Positions 7,610-14,486 of a DNA stretch of 32,912 nt are shown here, piece by piece; position 1 is the stretch's first letter, and the number at the start of each line of letters is the position of its first letter. Origin of the DNA: Oscillospiraceae bacterium. GTDB taxonomy: Bacteria > Bacillota_A > Clostridia > Oscillospirales > WRJC01. The stretch lies in NCBI GenBank assembly GCA_009782405.1, contig WRJC01000032.1, positions 1-32,912 of the forward strand, read 5' to 3'. Below the pieces are notes generated by a model. That model was not told the DNA's origin and made no database searches. It was given only the letters and a program-made list of their open reading frames with translations. Position numbers and translations under genes: made by a program.

Positions 7610-8890
7610 TCAGCACTGCTCCCATTCGCCGTTCAGCGATGTTTTAAAATCACTCCAAAACCCGGGGTACGACTTGTCGACAGCTTCCGCGCCCTTTATT
7701 GTCACCGGCTCCCTGCACACCGTAGAAACAGCTGCGGCGGCCATGGCTATGCGGTGATCTCCGAATGATTCGGTTTCTCCGCCGCACAGCTCTTTTTTGC
7801 CCTCAATGCACAAACCGTCCTCTGTTTGCGCAACATCCGCGCCCAAGTCCGAAAGCGTCGCGGCAATAGTTCGCAAACGGTCGCTTTCCTTGATACGCAA
7901 GCGGCCTGCGTTGCGTATAATCGTTTTTCCCTCCGAAACCGAAGCTACAGCGGCGAGGATGGGAACCAAGTCGGGCGTATCCCCGGCATCAATCTCTATT
8001 GCGCGCAATGCGCCGGGCAATACCGTCACAAAATCATCCCCATAAGCGACGGGCGCGCCGAAACGCGACAGCAGTTTGGCAACGGCACGGTCGCCTTGTT
8101 TGGAGTTTAAGCTGAGATTCGTACAGCTGACACCGTTTTGTCCCATTGCGCCCGCCGCAAGCCAAAAAGCGGCGTTCGACCAATCGCCCTCGACCTTGAC
8201 GCTCTCAGGCGAGCAAAATGATTGATTCCCCGGTATGCGGAAGGCATTGTTTTTGTCCTCAAATATTTTCACGCCGAACAAGCGCAATTTATCCAACGTC
8301 ATATCCACATACGGGCGCGATTCCAGCACGCCCGTGACCAATAGTTCGCTGTCCCCCGGCAGCAGGGGGAGCGCAAACAACAACCCGCTGATGAATTGTG
8401 AAGAAATATTTCCCGGAAGGGCATATGATCCGCTTGTCAGCCTCCCTTCGCAACTCATCGGGGAAGCGCCCGGTTCTGACAGTTTGCAGCCGTGGGCGGC
8501 CATTTCGTCGCAAAGCCCGGACAGCGGCCGTTCGGGCAGCCGTCCGCTCATATTGAAAAGCGAATTTATGCCAAGCGCGCCGCAAATTGGCAACATGAAA
8601 CGTAGCGTCGAGCCGCTCTCCCCGCAATCCAATATGCGCCGACCCGAAGCCTGCATTATCATGCGCCGGATCGGCCTCACGCAAAACCCGTTTCTTTCAT
8701 AGCGTACCGCCGCGCCCAACGCTTCCAGGCAACGCGCCGTCGCATCGATGTCCTCCGAACGCTCCGGGCAGTCAAGGAAAGTTTCGCCGTCGGCTAATGC
8801 CGCGCAAATCAGCAGCCGATGCGCGTCGGATTTAGAAGCGATTGCCCGTATTGTGCCGCCCTGTATCGGTTTTGTGATCCTCACATTCAT
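7610..8890 (-). CDS. aroA: 3-phosphoshikimate 1-carboxyvinyltransferase (EPSP synthase)
   Basis: A 426-residue EPSP synthase (EC 2.5.1.19) that joins phosphoenolpyruvate to shikimate-3-phosphate. Motifs are SKSDAHRLLI near the N-terminus (shikimate-3-phosphate binding), DCGESGSTLRFMLP, SSQFISGLLFALPLL, ESRPYVDMT, IKESDRLRT and FGDHRIAMA near the C-terminus. Length is usual. GGAGG precedes the ATG by about 9 nt, and the start lies 1 nt after the aroB stop. Confidence 0.96.
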   Translation of the reverse strand: MNVRITKPIQGGTIRAIASKSDAHRLLICAALADGETFLDCPERSEDIDATARCLEALGAAVRYERNGFCVRPIRRMIMQASGRRILDCGESGSTLRFMLPICGALGINSLFNMSGRLPERPLSGLCDEMAAHGCKLSEPGASPMSCEGRLTSGSYALPGNISSQFISGLLFALPLLPGDSELLVTGVLESRPYVDMTLDKLRLFGVKIFEDKNNAFRIPGNQSFCSPESVKVEGDWSNAAFWLAAGAMGQNGVSCTNLSLNSKQGDRAVAKLLSRFGAPVAYGDDFVTVLPGALRAIEIDAGDTPDLVPILAAVASVSEGKTIIRNAGRLRIKESDRLRTIAATLSDLGADVAQTEDGLCIEGKKELCGGETESFGDHRIAMAAAAVSTVCREPVTIKGAEAVDKSYPGFWSDFKTSLNGEWEQC

Positions 8891-8891
8891 G

Positions 8892-9950
8892 TCAAAACCC
8901 CTCCAAACCCAGCCGTATCACAGATTCCAGTTCGCCGACCGGTATTTTTTTTAGGACGCATTTCCCGATTTCAACCGGAAAAATCATCGTGAGCTTGTCC
9001 CCGTCCCGTTTCTTGTCGGACAAACAGGCGGCGGAGAGTTCACCCGCTTCATATGATGTGTTTTCCGGCAAATCATAGCGCCGGAGCATTTGAACGATTG
9101 CGTTTGGGCATTTTGCCCCGCACATACCCATGCGCACAGCCGCGCGGGCGACGATCGCCGTCCCTGCGGCGATGGCATGGCCGTGCGAAATGCGGTAATC
9201 GCTCAGCAATTCGATCGCGTGCCCGACAGTATGCCCTAAATTCAACAGTTTTCGGGAACTGTTTTCAAACTCATCTTTGGCGACAACATCGCGCTTGATT
9301 TCAACGCATCGCATAATTACATCCTCGTAATGCTCATTGACCGGTGTTTCAAGAGATTCAAACAGCTCCCGGTCGGCGAGCACGCCGTACTTGATAACTT
9401 CGGCGCATCCGTCGCGGTAGACTTCCGCCGCCAGGCTGGACAGCAGCGAAACATCGCATAGGACGAGGTCCGGCTGATAGAACGCTCCGGCCAAATTCTT
9501 TCCGGCTGCCAAGTTGAAGGCGGTTTTTCCTCCGACGGAGGAATCCACCATCGCAAGCAGGGTAGTGGGGATTTGCGCGAATTTTATCCCCCTCATGTAG
9601 CACGCTGCGGCAAACCCCGCCAAATCGCCCGTAACGCCGCCGCCAAGCGCAACCGCAACATCGGTGCGGCTCAGCTTTTCGTCTGCGAAAAAGTTGAGCA
9701 TGGATAAAAATGTTTCGGCGTTTTTTGAGGATTCGCCATGGGGGAATACATATTGCGCGACGCGATAGCCGCTTTTCTTCAAGGTTATCGCCAAGCGTTC
9801 TCCATACAGCGCGGAAACGTTGTCATCCATTATGACAGCCGCCGACTCGCCGCCTGCCGTTTTTCGCATGAGAGCGCCGGATTCATCCAATAACCCCGAG
9901 CCAATCAATATGTCGTATTTTTTGGATGCGCTGACCGTTATCGTTTTCAT
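8892..9950 (-). CDS. aroB: 3-dehydroquinate synthase
   Basis: A 352-residue 3-dehydroquinate synthase (EC 4.2.3.4), the second step of the pathway, converting DAHP to 3-dehydroquinate with NAD and a divalent metal. The NAD-binding ALGGGVTGDLAGF, the IPTTLLAMVDSSVGGKTAFN core and the metal-ligand segment LNLGHTVGHAIE are intact. The ATG overlaps the tyrA stop by 4 nt (ATGA), with GGGGAG inside the end of tyrA as ribosome binding site. Confidence 0.96.
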   Translation of the reverse strand: MKTITVSASKKYDILIGSGLLDESGALMRKTAGGESAAVIMDDNVSALYGERLAITLKKSGYRVAQYVFPHGESSKNAETFLSMLNFFADEKLSRTDVAVALGGGVTGDLAGFAAACYMRGIKFAQIPTTLLAMVDSSVGGKTAFNLAAGKNLAGAFYQPDLVLCDVSLLSSLAAEVYRDGCAEVIKYGVLADRELFESLETPVNEHYEDVIMRCVEIKRDVVAKDEFENSSRKLLNLGHTVGHAIELLSDYRISHGHAIAAGTAIVARAAVRMGMCGAKCPNAIVQMLRRYDLPENTSYEAGELSAACLSDKKRDGDKLTMIFPVEIGKCVLKKIPVGELESVIRLGLEGF

Positions 9951-10780
9951 TTGGGATCCAGCTCCCCTTTCAAACGGCTGCCCTCTTCCAGCAGCTTTGC
10001 TAAATCACTTGTATTTTTTTTAGACAGCGCGTTTTTGTAAAGCATGAGTGAGCTTATGAAACAGTCCAACTCCCCTATGAGAAAATCGCTGTTTTCCATG
10101 CACAGCTGCGCCCACATATCCGCGTTGAGCCGCGCTACGCGGGTCAGGTCTTGGTAACTTCCGGCAGAGAACCCTTTGTGTCCTTGCGCTGTCGGGCTTT
10201 TGATGTATGCGTTTGAAACCACATGAGCCATTTGGGAGCTGAAAGCGATCATTTCATCATGCTTTTCGGCGGTGGTCACGGTCAAATGCCCGAATCCTGC
10301 CGGTTTCAGCATTGCTTCAATCCGGCCCAACAAGATCGGGTCGTCATAAACAGGCGGAACAAGGATCATGGATGCGCCGTGAAACAGGTTGGCGCGGCTG
10401 TTCTTGAAACCCGCTTTGTGGCTTCCCGCCATCGGATGCCCGCCCACGAACGTGAAGCCATACTTTTTTGCAAGCGGAAAGCATTTTGAACAAACAGAGC
10501 GCTTGATTCCGCAACAGTCGATAACTATCGTATCCTTTGCGATGGTCGGCGCGGCATTTTCAAGATAGGCGACCGCATCCTTGGGATTGACTGCGATAAA
10601 TATGGCATCGCACCCTCCAATGGAGCCCGCGTCCAGCGCACCGTCAATCGCGCCGGATAGCTGCGCGAAACTCAAAATGGATGCGTCCGTGTCGAACCCA
10701 TAAATTTTATGGCCGCCGGCCTTATACGCCTTTGCCAATGAGCCTCCGATCAATCCTGTCCCTACAATTCCTATATCCAT
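9947..10780 (-). CDS. tyrA: Prephenate dehydrogenase
   Basis: A 277-residue prephenate dehydrogenase (EC 1.3.1.12), producing 4-hydroxyphenylpyruvate for tyrosine. It has an N-terminal Rossmann fold (GIVGTGLIGGSLAKAYK), the FVGGHPMAGSHKAG substrate motif with its conserved His and Ser, and a C-terminal helical dimerisation domain. There is no ACT domain after it, unlike many Firmicute TyrA proteins of ~360 residues, so feedback control would have to come from elsewhere (the DAHP synthase N-terminal domain and the T-box). It overlaps the DAHP synthase gene by 10 nt. Confidence 0.94.
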   Translation of the reverse strand: MDIGIVGTGLIGGSLAKAYKAGGHKIYGFDTDASILSFAQLSGAIDGALDAGSIGGCDAIFIAVNPKDAVAYLENAAPTIAKDTIVIDCCGIKRSVCSKCFPLAKKYGFTFVGGHPMAGSHKAGFKNSRANLFHGASMILVPPVYDDPILLGRIEAMLKPAGFGHLTVTTAEKHDEMIAFSSQMAHVVSNAYIKSPTAQGHKGFSAGSYQDLTRVARLNADMWAQLCMENSDFLIGELDCFISSLMLYKNALSKKNTSDLAKLLEEGSRLKGELDPK

Positions 10781-11781
10781 GACATCGCCGCCTCGCGTAC
10801 CTTCCGTACTTTTTCGGACAATTCGGCGAACTGCTCCGGCGTAAGCGACTGCGCGCCGTCGCAGAGCGCGTTTGCCGGGTCGTTGTGGACTTCGATCATA
10901 AGGCCGTGCGCCCCGGCCGCCGCCGCCGCCATCGCCATCGGCGACACCAACCGCGCCACCCCGGTCGCGTGGCTGGGATCGACCACGACCGGCAAATGCG
11001 TGAGTTCGCGCAGCATCGGTATGGCCGAAAGATCGAGCGTGTTTCGCGTGTAGGTTTCAAACGTGCGGATGCCGCGCTCACATAATATGACGTTGCGATT
11101 GCCGCCCGCCATGATGTACTCGGCGCTCATAAGCAGCTCCTTCAACGTATTGGCGAGTCCGCGTTTGAGCATCACGGGCTTGCGGATCATGCCGAGTTCT
11201 TTGAGCAGTTCAAAGTTCTGCATATTGCGCGCGCCCACTTGGATCATATCCACTTGTTCGAACATAGGAAGATGGTTCGCGTTCATTATTTCGGTCACGA
11301 TCGGCATCCCGGTTCGCTTTTTTGCTTGCAGCAGCAGTTCGATCCCGTCCGCGCGCATCCCTTGAAAGTCGTAAGGGGAAGTTCGCGGCTTGAACGCCCC
11401 GCCGCGAAGGATCGATGCGCCGGATTTGTGAACGCTCTCGGCGATGGAAAGGATTTGCTCCGGTGATTCAACCGAACACGGGCCCGCAATAATTTGAAAA
11501 TGGGAGCCGCCGATTTTCAAGTTGCCGACTTCGACCACGCTGTCGTCAGGGTGAAATTTGCGATTCGCGCTCTTGAACGGATCGCTGACCCGCTTGACCG
11601 ATTCGACCATTTCAAGGCTTTCTATGAGCTCCGTGTCAATCCCGCTTGTGTCGCCGATCAAACCGAGTACAGTGTGGAACTCCCCTTTTGAAACATGAAC
11701 CGCAAGCCCCCTGTCTTTCAGCCATTCGGTAAGTTTTTCGATTTGTTCGTTTGTTGCGCTTTGTTTTAATACTGCAATCAT
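10771..11781 (-). CDS. aroF: 3-deoxy-7-phosphoheptulonate (DAHP) synthase, type I-beta with N-terminal regulatory domain
   Basis: A 336-residue DAHP synthase (EC 2.5.1.54), the entry enzyme of the aromatic pathway, condensing phosphoenolpyruvate and erythrose-4-phosphate. Residues about 1-70 form a ferredoxin-like domain (MIAVLKQSATNEQIEKLTEWL...) as in the Thermotoga-type I-beta enzymes, where it binds tyrosine or phenylalanine for feedback inhibition. The catalytic barrel follows: IIAGPCSVES, GGAFKPRTSPYDFQG, QVGARNMQNF, LKRG and DPSHATG. It is the first gene after the T-box leader, with GGAGG 8 nt before the ATG. The type assignment is from family knowledge; the inhibitor is inferred. Confidence 0.95.
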   Translation of the reverse strand: MIAVLKQSATNEQIEKLTEWLKDRGLAVHVSKGEFHTVLGLIGDTSGIDTELIESLEMVESVKRVSDPFKSANRKFHPDDSVVEVGNLKIGGSHFQIIAGPCSVESPEQILSIAESVHKSGASILRGGAFKPRTSPYDFQGMRADGIELLLQAKKRTGMPIVTEIMNANHLPMFEQVDMIQVGARNMQNFELLKELGMIRKPVMLKRGLANTLKELLMSAEYIMAGGNRNVILCERGIRTFETYTRNTLDLSAIPMLRELTHLPVVVDPSHATGVARLVSPMAMAAAAAGAHGLMIEVHNDPANALCDGAQSLTPEQFAELSEKVRKVREAAMSWI

Positions 11782-11819
11782 GGAATCGCCTCCAAAATCA
11801 TTTGTTTATGCTCAAAGCA

Positions 11820-11854
11820 AAAAGCCCCTGAGCAAAGTTAGGATTTGCTCAGGG
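11820..11854 (-). terminator. Regulated intrinsic terminator of the T-box leader
   Basis: CCCTGAGCAAA (minus strand, 11844-11854) pairs perfectly over 11 bp with TTTGCTCAGGG (11826-11836), followed by GCTTTTT. It sits about 15 nt downstream of the T-box motif and 39 nt before the DAHP synthase start. Confidence 0.9.
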
Positions 11855-12048
11855 ACGAAAACAGACATTTCCGCGGTACCACCCTGATTACGGCCAAATA
11901 CAGCCGTCGCTTATCGGGATCAAAAAATCCCTGCCCCTATTACGGTGGGCGTTCCGTATGCCCCTACGAATTTTTCAGAGCATCGGCTCAGGAGTGTATT
12001 TACATACCCTATCAGCGACTGCTTGCACCAACCGCAGTATCTCTGGCC

Positions 12049-12063
12049 GCCGGCTCCGCCGGC
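12049..12063. repeat. GC-rich palindrome within T-box stem I
   Basis: GCCGGC, 3-nt spacer, GCCGGC forms a short perfect hairpin on the 5' side of stem I. It looks like an extra arm inserted between the TACCCT helix and the distal hairpin. Confidence 0.5.
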
Positions 12064-12094
12064 TATATGCTGAGTGAGGGTATCTTTCTCTCCG

Positions 12095-12709
12095 TCAAAG
12101 CCTTATATTGTTATACATTATACACCATGCCAAAAAAAATGTCAATGGTTTTGCCGAAATTATTTTTTGTTTTTTTCTTGGCAAACAGAACTCTTTCACA
12201 AAAAAATCATCTTCCGCCCATTTTGCCGGATTATTTTCAATGTAATTCCATCTAATCCGATATTCTTCTTCGTTTCGGAGTATGCGTTCGTGATACCGCT
12301 CCTGCCACAACGAAAATCCGATCTCCTTTGTGACCATTGTTTTAAACGACCGTATGATATTCGGAATTGATGCGCTTGTAGGGCGCGATGTCTTCATCGC
12401 GCCGTTGTCTGCCGCACCGACGCCGTCATGTGTTTTTATGACAATCATGTGTATATGGTTTGGCATTATGACGTATTTATCGACCCGAAACCCATCACAC
12501 ACCAGATTTATTTTGTTGATATGTTTGTCGGCAATTTCCCCGTATTCTGATAATTGGACATGAGGCGGCGCGATGAGGACATCGCGCCCTACAACCTTTC
12601 CCAACATCTCATGTCTGTTTTTCACACATATCGTAACAAAATAATACCCCGCCCGTGAATAATCATACCCTTTCAGGCGAATACTCTTTCTGACTGGCAA
12701 TTCTTTCAC
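12095..12709 (-). CDS. REP-associated tyrosine transposase-like protein (RAYT, Y1_Tnp domain)
   Basis: A 204-residue HUH-type Y1 transposase-like protein of the RAYT group, single-strand DNA endonucleases linked to REP palindromes. The N-terminus RKSIRLKGYDYSRAGYYFVTICVKNR, the HUH motif MPNHIHMIV (two His), and the ERYHERILRNEEEYRIRWNYIENNPAKW segment with the catalytic Tyr region are intact. The start is GTG at 12709 with a GAGGTG-type ribosome binding site. Two REP-like palindromes lie in frame (12382-12403 and 12567-12588), encoding KTSRPT- and GRDVLIAP-like residues. The last ~16 codons are encoded by the aromatic-operon promoter, so the C-terminus is probably not native. Confidence 0.88.
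   Translation of the reverse strand: MKELPVRKSIRLKGYDYSRAGYYFVTICVKNRHEMLGKVVGRDVLIAPPHVQLSEYGEIADKHINKINLVCDGFRVDKYVIMPNHIHMIVIKTHDGVGAADNGAMKTSRPTSASIPNIIRSFKTMVTKEIGFSLWQERYHERILRNEEEYRIRWNYIENNPAKWAEDDFFVKEFCLPRKKQKIISAKPLTFFLAWCIMYNNIRL
12117..12145 (-). promoter_or_regulatory. Consensus sigma-A promoter of the aromatic operon
   Basis: On the minus strand, a perfect TTGACA (12140-12145), 17-nt spacer and perfect TATAAT (12117-12122). The predicted start (about 12110) is just upstream of the T-box stem I. The whole promoter lies inside the 3' end of the RAYT reading frame. Confidence 0.85.
12378..12403 (+). repeat. REP-like palindrome, copy 1, inside the RAYT gene
   Basis: GTAG then GGCGCGATG (12382-12390), loop TCTT, CATCGCGCC (12395-12403): a perfect 9-bp hairpin. 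It is 25 of 26 identical to copy 2 in inverted orientation. Confidence 0.8.
12567..12592 (-). repeat. REP-like palindrome, copy 2, inside the RAYT gene
   Basis: GGCGCGATG (12567-12575), loop AGGA, CATCGCGCC (12580-12588), then CTAC. It is the inverted match of copy 1 with one loop difference; both lie within the coding sequence. Confidence 0.8.
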
Positions 12710-12900
12710 ACTTCACCTCTCACGCTAACCTCCACAAATATTCATTTTACGCATTTAATTAAATTTTCGCTTTTTGCCGTTTGGAGCGATTTCAATAATT
12801 TTTCCGTTTCCTTAAACCCATTATACAATCTTTAGGTTGTTTTTTCAAGCATTTTTGCAAATAAATTTCGTCAAAATAAAAGCAAGAGAAAAAGAATATG

Positions 12901-12943
12901 AAAAGCCGCCGTTTTCGCCTATATCAGGGTCGCGGCGGCTTTT
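12901..12943. terminator. Bidirectional hairpin terminator
   Basis: AAAAGCCGCCG (12901-12911) pairs with CGGCGGCTTTT (12933-12943). T-tracts occur on both strands. It overlaps the last codons of the zinc-ribbon-like gene and would end its minus-strand transcript. The 12710-12900 stretch next to it is AT-rich with no gene seen. Confidence 0.6.
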
Positions 12944-13169
12944 GATTTTTGATGAAATCATCGTAGATTTCGTCGCCGACGCACTTTCTCGCATAAGCGC
13001 ACCACGCAATGCAGCTCTGCGAATCGTTGTAGGCGACAAAGCCGCACTTGCATTTAGCGTGGCTGTCCCTTGAAAAAATCTCGATCTCCCCGCCGCACTC
13101 CGGGCATATTTTTATTTTCAATTCCTGTGCGCCTTTAAAAGCCGCCGCGCCCGGGCATCCGCTTATCAT
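12924..13169 (-). CDS. Small zinc-ribbon-like protein linked to ferredoxin
   Basis: An 81-residue protein of unknown function. It begins MISGCPGAAAFKGAQELKIK, then carries a CPECGGEIE ... CKCG zinc-ribbon-like pattern (Cys-x2-Cys and Cys-x-Cys) and further Cys in SCIAWCAYARKC. The GCPG motif is shared with the C-terminus of the ferredoxin encoded just upstream. ATG 13169 is chosen because GGAGG lies 10 nt before it; an in-frame TTG at 13178 overlaps the ferredoxin stop but is too close to that site. It is probably cotranscribed and functionally paired with the ferredoxin. Confidence 0.7.
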   Translation of the reverse strand: MISGCPGAAAFKGAQELKIKICPECGGEIEIFSRDSHAKCKCGFVAYNDSQSCIAWCAYARKCVGDEIYDDFIKNQKPPRP

Positions 13170-13174
13170 GTATG

Positions 13175-13483
13175 TCAATCCTCCAAAATTTCGCCGTCCT
13201 TGGAATGTGTGCCGGGGCAGCCGCAGGCCAACGTTTCGGGCTGTATGTTTTCCGTATTCGCCTTAACTGCGGCTTCGTCATATTTTGCCGCTTCCCGCCG
13301 CTCAAAAGAGATCGCCTCCGCAGGGCATGCGGGCAGGCAGTCGCCCAATCCGTCGCAGTAATCGTCGCGAAGCAATTTCGCCTTTCCGTCAATCAGCCCT
13401 ATGGCCCCCTCATGGCAGGCCGATACGCACAGCCCGCAGCCGTCGCATTTGTTTTCGTCGATTTTTATTATTTTTCTGATCAT
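13175..13483 (-). CDS. 4Fe-4S ferredoxin with atypical second cluster motif
   Basis: A 102-residue ferredoxin-like protein. The first motif is a full CDGCGLCVSACHEGAI (C-x2-C-x2-C-x3-C). The second, CDGLGDCLPACPAEAI, lacks the second Cys of the usual pattern but keeps three. The tail has CGCPGT. This type occurs in anaerobes near Crp/Fnr regulators and redox enzymes such as hydroxylamine reductase. ATG 13483 (MIRKIIKID) is preferred, with a GGGGG stretch 8 nt upstream; an in-frame ATG at 13489 is closer. Longer in-frame extension overlaps the divergent regulator gene and is not believed. Confidence 0.85.
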   Translation of the reverse strand: MIRKIIKIDENKCDGCGLCVSACHEGAIGLIDGKAKLLRDDYCDGLGDCLPACPAEAISFERREAAKYDEAAVKANTENIQPETLACGCPGTHSKDGEILED

Positions 13484-13498
13484 GTTCATTTCCCCCTC

Positions 13499-13527
13499 TT
13501 GTTTTTGTAACAATATTGTAGTACAAT
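13499..13527 (+). promoter_or_regulatory. Candidate crp/fnr-type promoter with embedded palindromic operator
   Basis: TTGTTT (13499-13504), 17-nt spacer and TACAAT (13522-13527). The spacer contains the perfect palindrome ACAATATTGT (13510-13519), flanked by TTGTA (13505-13509) and TACAA (13522-13526). This divergent region would let the Crp/Fnr protein control both itself and the ferredoxin pair; inferred. Confidence 0.45.
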
Positions 13528-13580
13528 GAAAACAATAAATCGGTTGCAAAAACAACGAAAGAGAAAATATCGAAAATATC

Positions 13581-14363
13581 ATGGAAAAAATTTTTGAAAC
13601 GGCAAAACGCAGCCCTTTGTGGGAGGGCATCGCGCACGATGATTTCGAGCGCGCATTGAATTGCCTGTCCGCAAAAACAGCGGGCTACAAAAAAGACGAC
13701 GTGATTATGCTGTCGGGCGATATTGCAAACTTTGTGGGATTGGTTTTGGCGGGCGGGGTGCAGATCATAAAAGAGGACATGGACGGAAAGACAACTATAA
13801 TAACCGAACTGGGCGTTCCGGAACTTTTCGGCGAAACATTCGCCTGCGCAGAAATAACGCGAAGCCCTGTCACCGTATTGGCAAAAGAAGATACTGAAAT
13901 TTTGCTCTTGGACTACAAAAAAATCATCATGTCCTGCACTTCCGCTTGCATATTCCACGCAAAATTGATAGAAAATATGCTTAAAATCATTTCCCATAAA
14001 AACCTGATGCTAAACCAAAAAATCGAAATCCTCTCCAAACGGACGACGCGGGAGAAATTGCTTGCGTTTTTTGAAACCCAGAGGGGGACGGCAAAAAAAT
14101 TCACCATTTCCTACAACCGGGAGGAATTGGCGCAATACCTCAAAATCGAAATCCTCTCCAAACGGACGACGCGGGAGAAATTGCTTGCGTTTTTTGAAAC
14201 CCAGAGGGGGACGGCAAAAAAATTCACCATTTCCTACAACCGGGAGGAATTGGCGCAATACCTCTGCGTCGACCGCAGCGCGATGTCAAGCGAGCTTTGC
14301 AGAATGCGCGACGAGGGTCTGATAAAGTTTCACAAAAGCACGTTTGAAATTTGCAAAATGTGA
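13581..14363 (+). CDS. Crp/Fnr-family regulator with internal perfect tandem duplication
   Basis: A 260-residue regulator of the Crp/Fnr family. The N-terminal cyclic-nucleotide-binding-like beta roll (residues ~10-130) is followed by a dimerisation helix and a winged-helix domain ending CVDRSAMSSELCRMRDEGLIKFHKSTF. A 41-residue segment (KIEILSKRTTREKLL... to ELAQYL) occurs twice in tandem, encoded by two identical 123-bp copies (14019-14141, 14142-14264). Without one copy the protein would be 219 residues, the normal family length. The extra copy splits the HTH from the linker helix in one repeat but leaves a complete HTH after the second. No Fnr-type N-terminal Cys cluster is evident. Weak ribosome binding site. 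Confidence 0.88.
   Translation: MEKIFETAKRSPLWEGIAHDDFERALNCLSAKTAGYKKDDVIMLSGDIANFVGLVLAGGVQIIKEDMDGKTTIITELGVPELFGETFACAEITRSPVTVLAKEDTEILLLDYKKIIMSCTSACIFHAKLIENMLKIISHKNLMLNQKIEILSKRTTREKLLAFFETQRGTAKKFTISYNREELAQYLKIEILSKRTTREKLLAFFETQRGTAKKFTISYNREELAQYLCVDRSAMSSELCRMRDEGLIKFHKSTFEICKM
14019..14264 (+). repeat. Perfect 2 x 123-bp in-frame tandem duplication
   Basis: Copy 1 14019-14141 and copy 2 14142-14264 are identical by direct comparison, including the A7 and T6 runs. The unit is 41 codons, so the reading frame is kept. Confidence 0.97.
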
Positions 14364-14395
14364 TTGTAAGAATTGGATCGTATATAAAATATATG

Positions 14396-14424
14396 TTGAA
14401 TTTTTCAAAAATATATGTTAGAAT
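14396..14424 (+). promoter_or_regulatory. Sigma-A-like promoter upstream of MNT gene
   Basis: TTGAAT (14396-14401), 17-nt spacer, TAGAAT (14419-14424), 62 nt before the ATG at 14487. Confidence 0.45.
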
Positions 14425-14486
14425 ATTATATGCGAAAACAAACAGGTTATTAAACTCGGCGCATATTTTGAGGGAGGAATATTCCA

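Larger units (their letters stand above)
11820..12110 (-). ncRNA. T-box riboswitch leader, predicted tRNA-Tyr specific
   Basis: On the minus strand, between promoter and DAHP synthase, lie the elements of a T-box leader. The conserved T-box AGGGTGGTACCGCGG is at 11871-11885, followed by a terminator (11820-11854). Stem I can be built from GGAG pairing with CTCC (11991-11994) and TACCCT pairing with AGGGTA, enclosing a loop that ends in the codon TAC (11996-11998) followed by A. The distal hairpin holds GGTTGGTGCAAGC and CTCCTGAGC follows stem I, both usual. TAC decodes Tyr, and TGGT in the T-box bulge would pair with the ACCA end of tRNA-Tyr. Uncharged tRNA-Tyr is thus predicted to allow read-through into the operon. 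Confidence 0.92.

Noticed and set aside
11820..12110. T-box specifier as Phe (TTC) or Trp (TGG)
   Set aside because: Neither codon sits in the loop between the AGGGTA helix and CTCC; TAC does, followed by the expected purine.
13484..13630. N-terminal extension of the ferredoxin ORF
   Set aside because: It would overlap the divergent regulator gene and its promoter and adds no conserved sequence; the ribosome binding site supports 13483.
14010..14258. Repeated minus-strand ORF within the Crp/Fnr gene
   Set aside because: It only mirrors the 123-bp tandem duplication on the opposite strand.
14019..14264. CRISPR-like direct repeat
   Set aside because: Two adjacent 123-bp copies with no spacer, inside a coding sequence; a tandem gene duplication.
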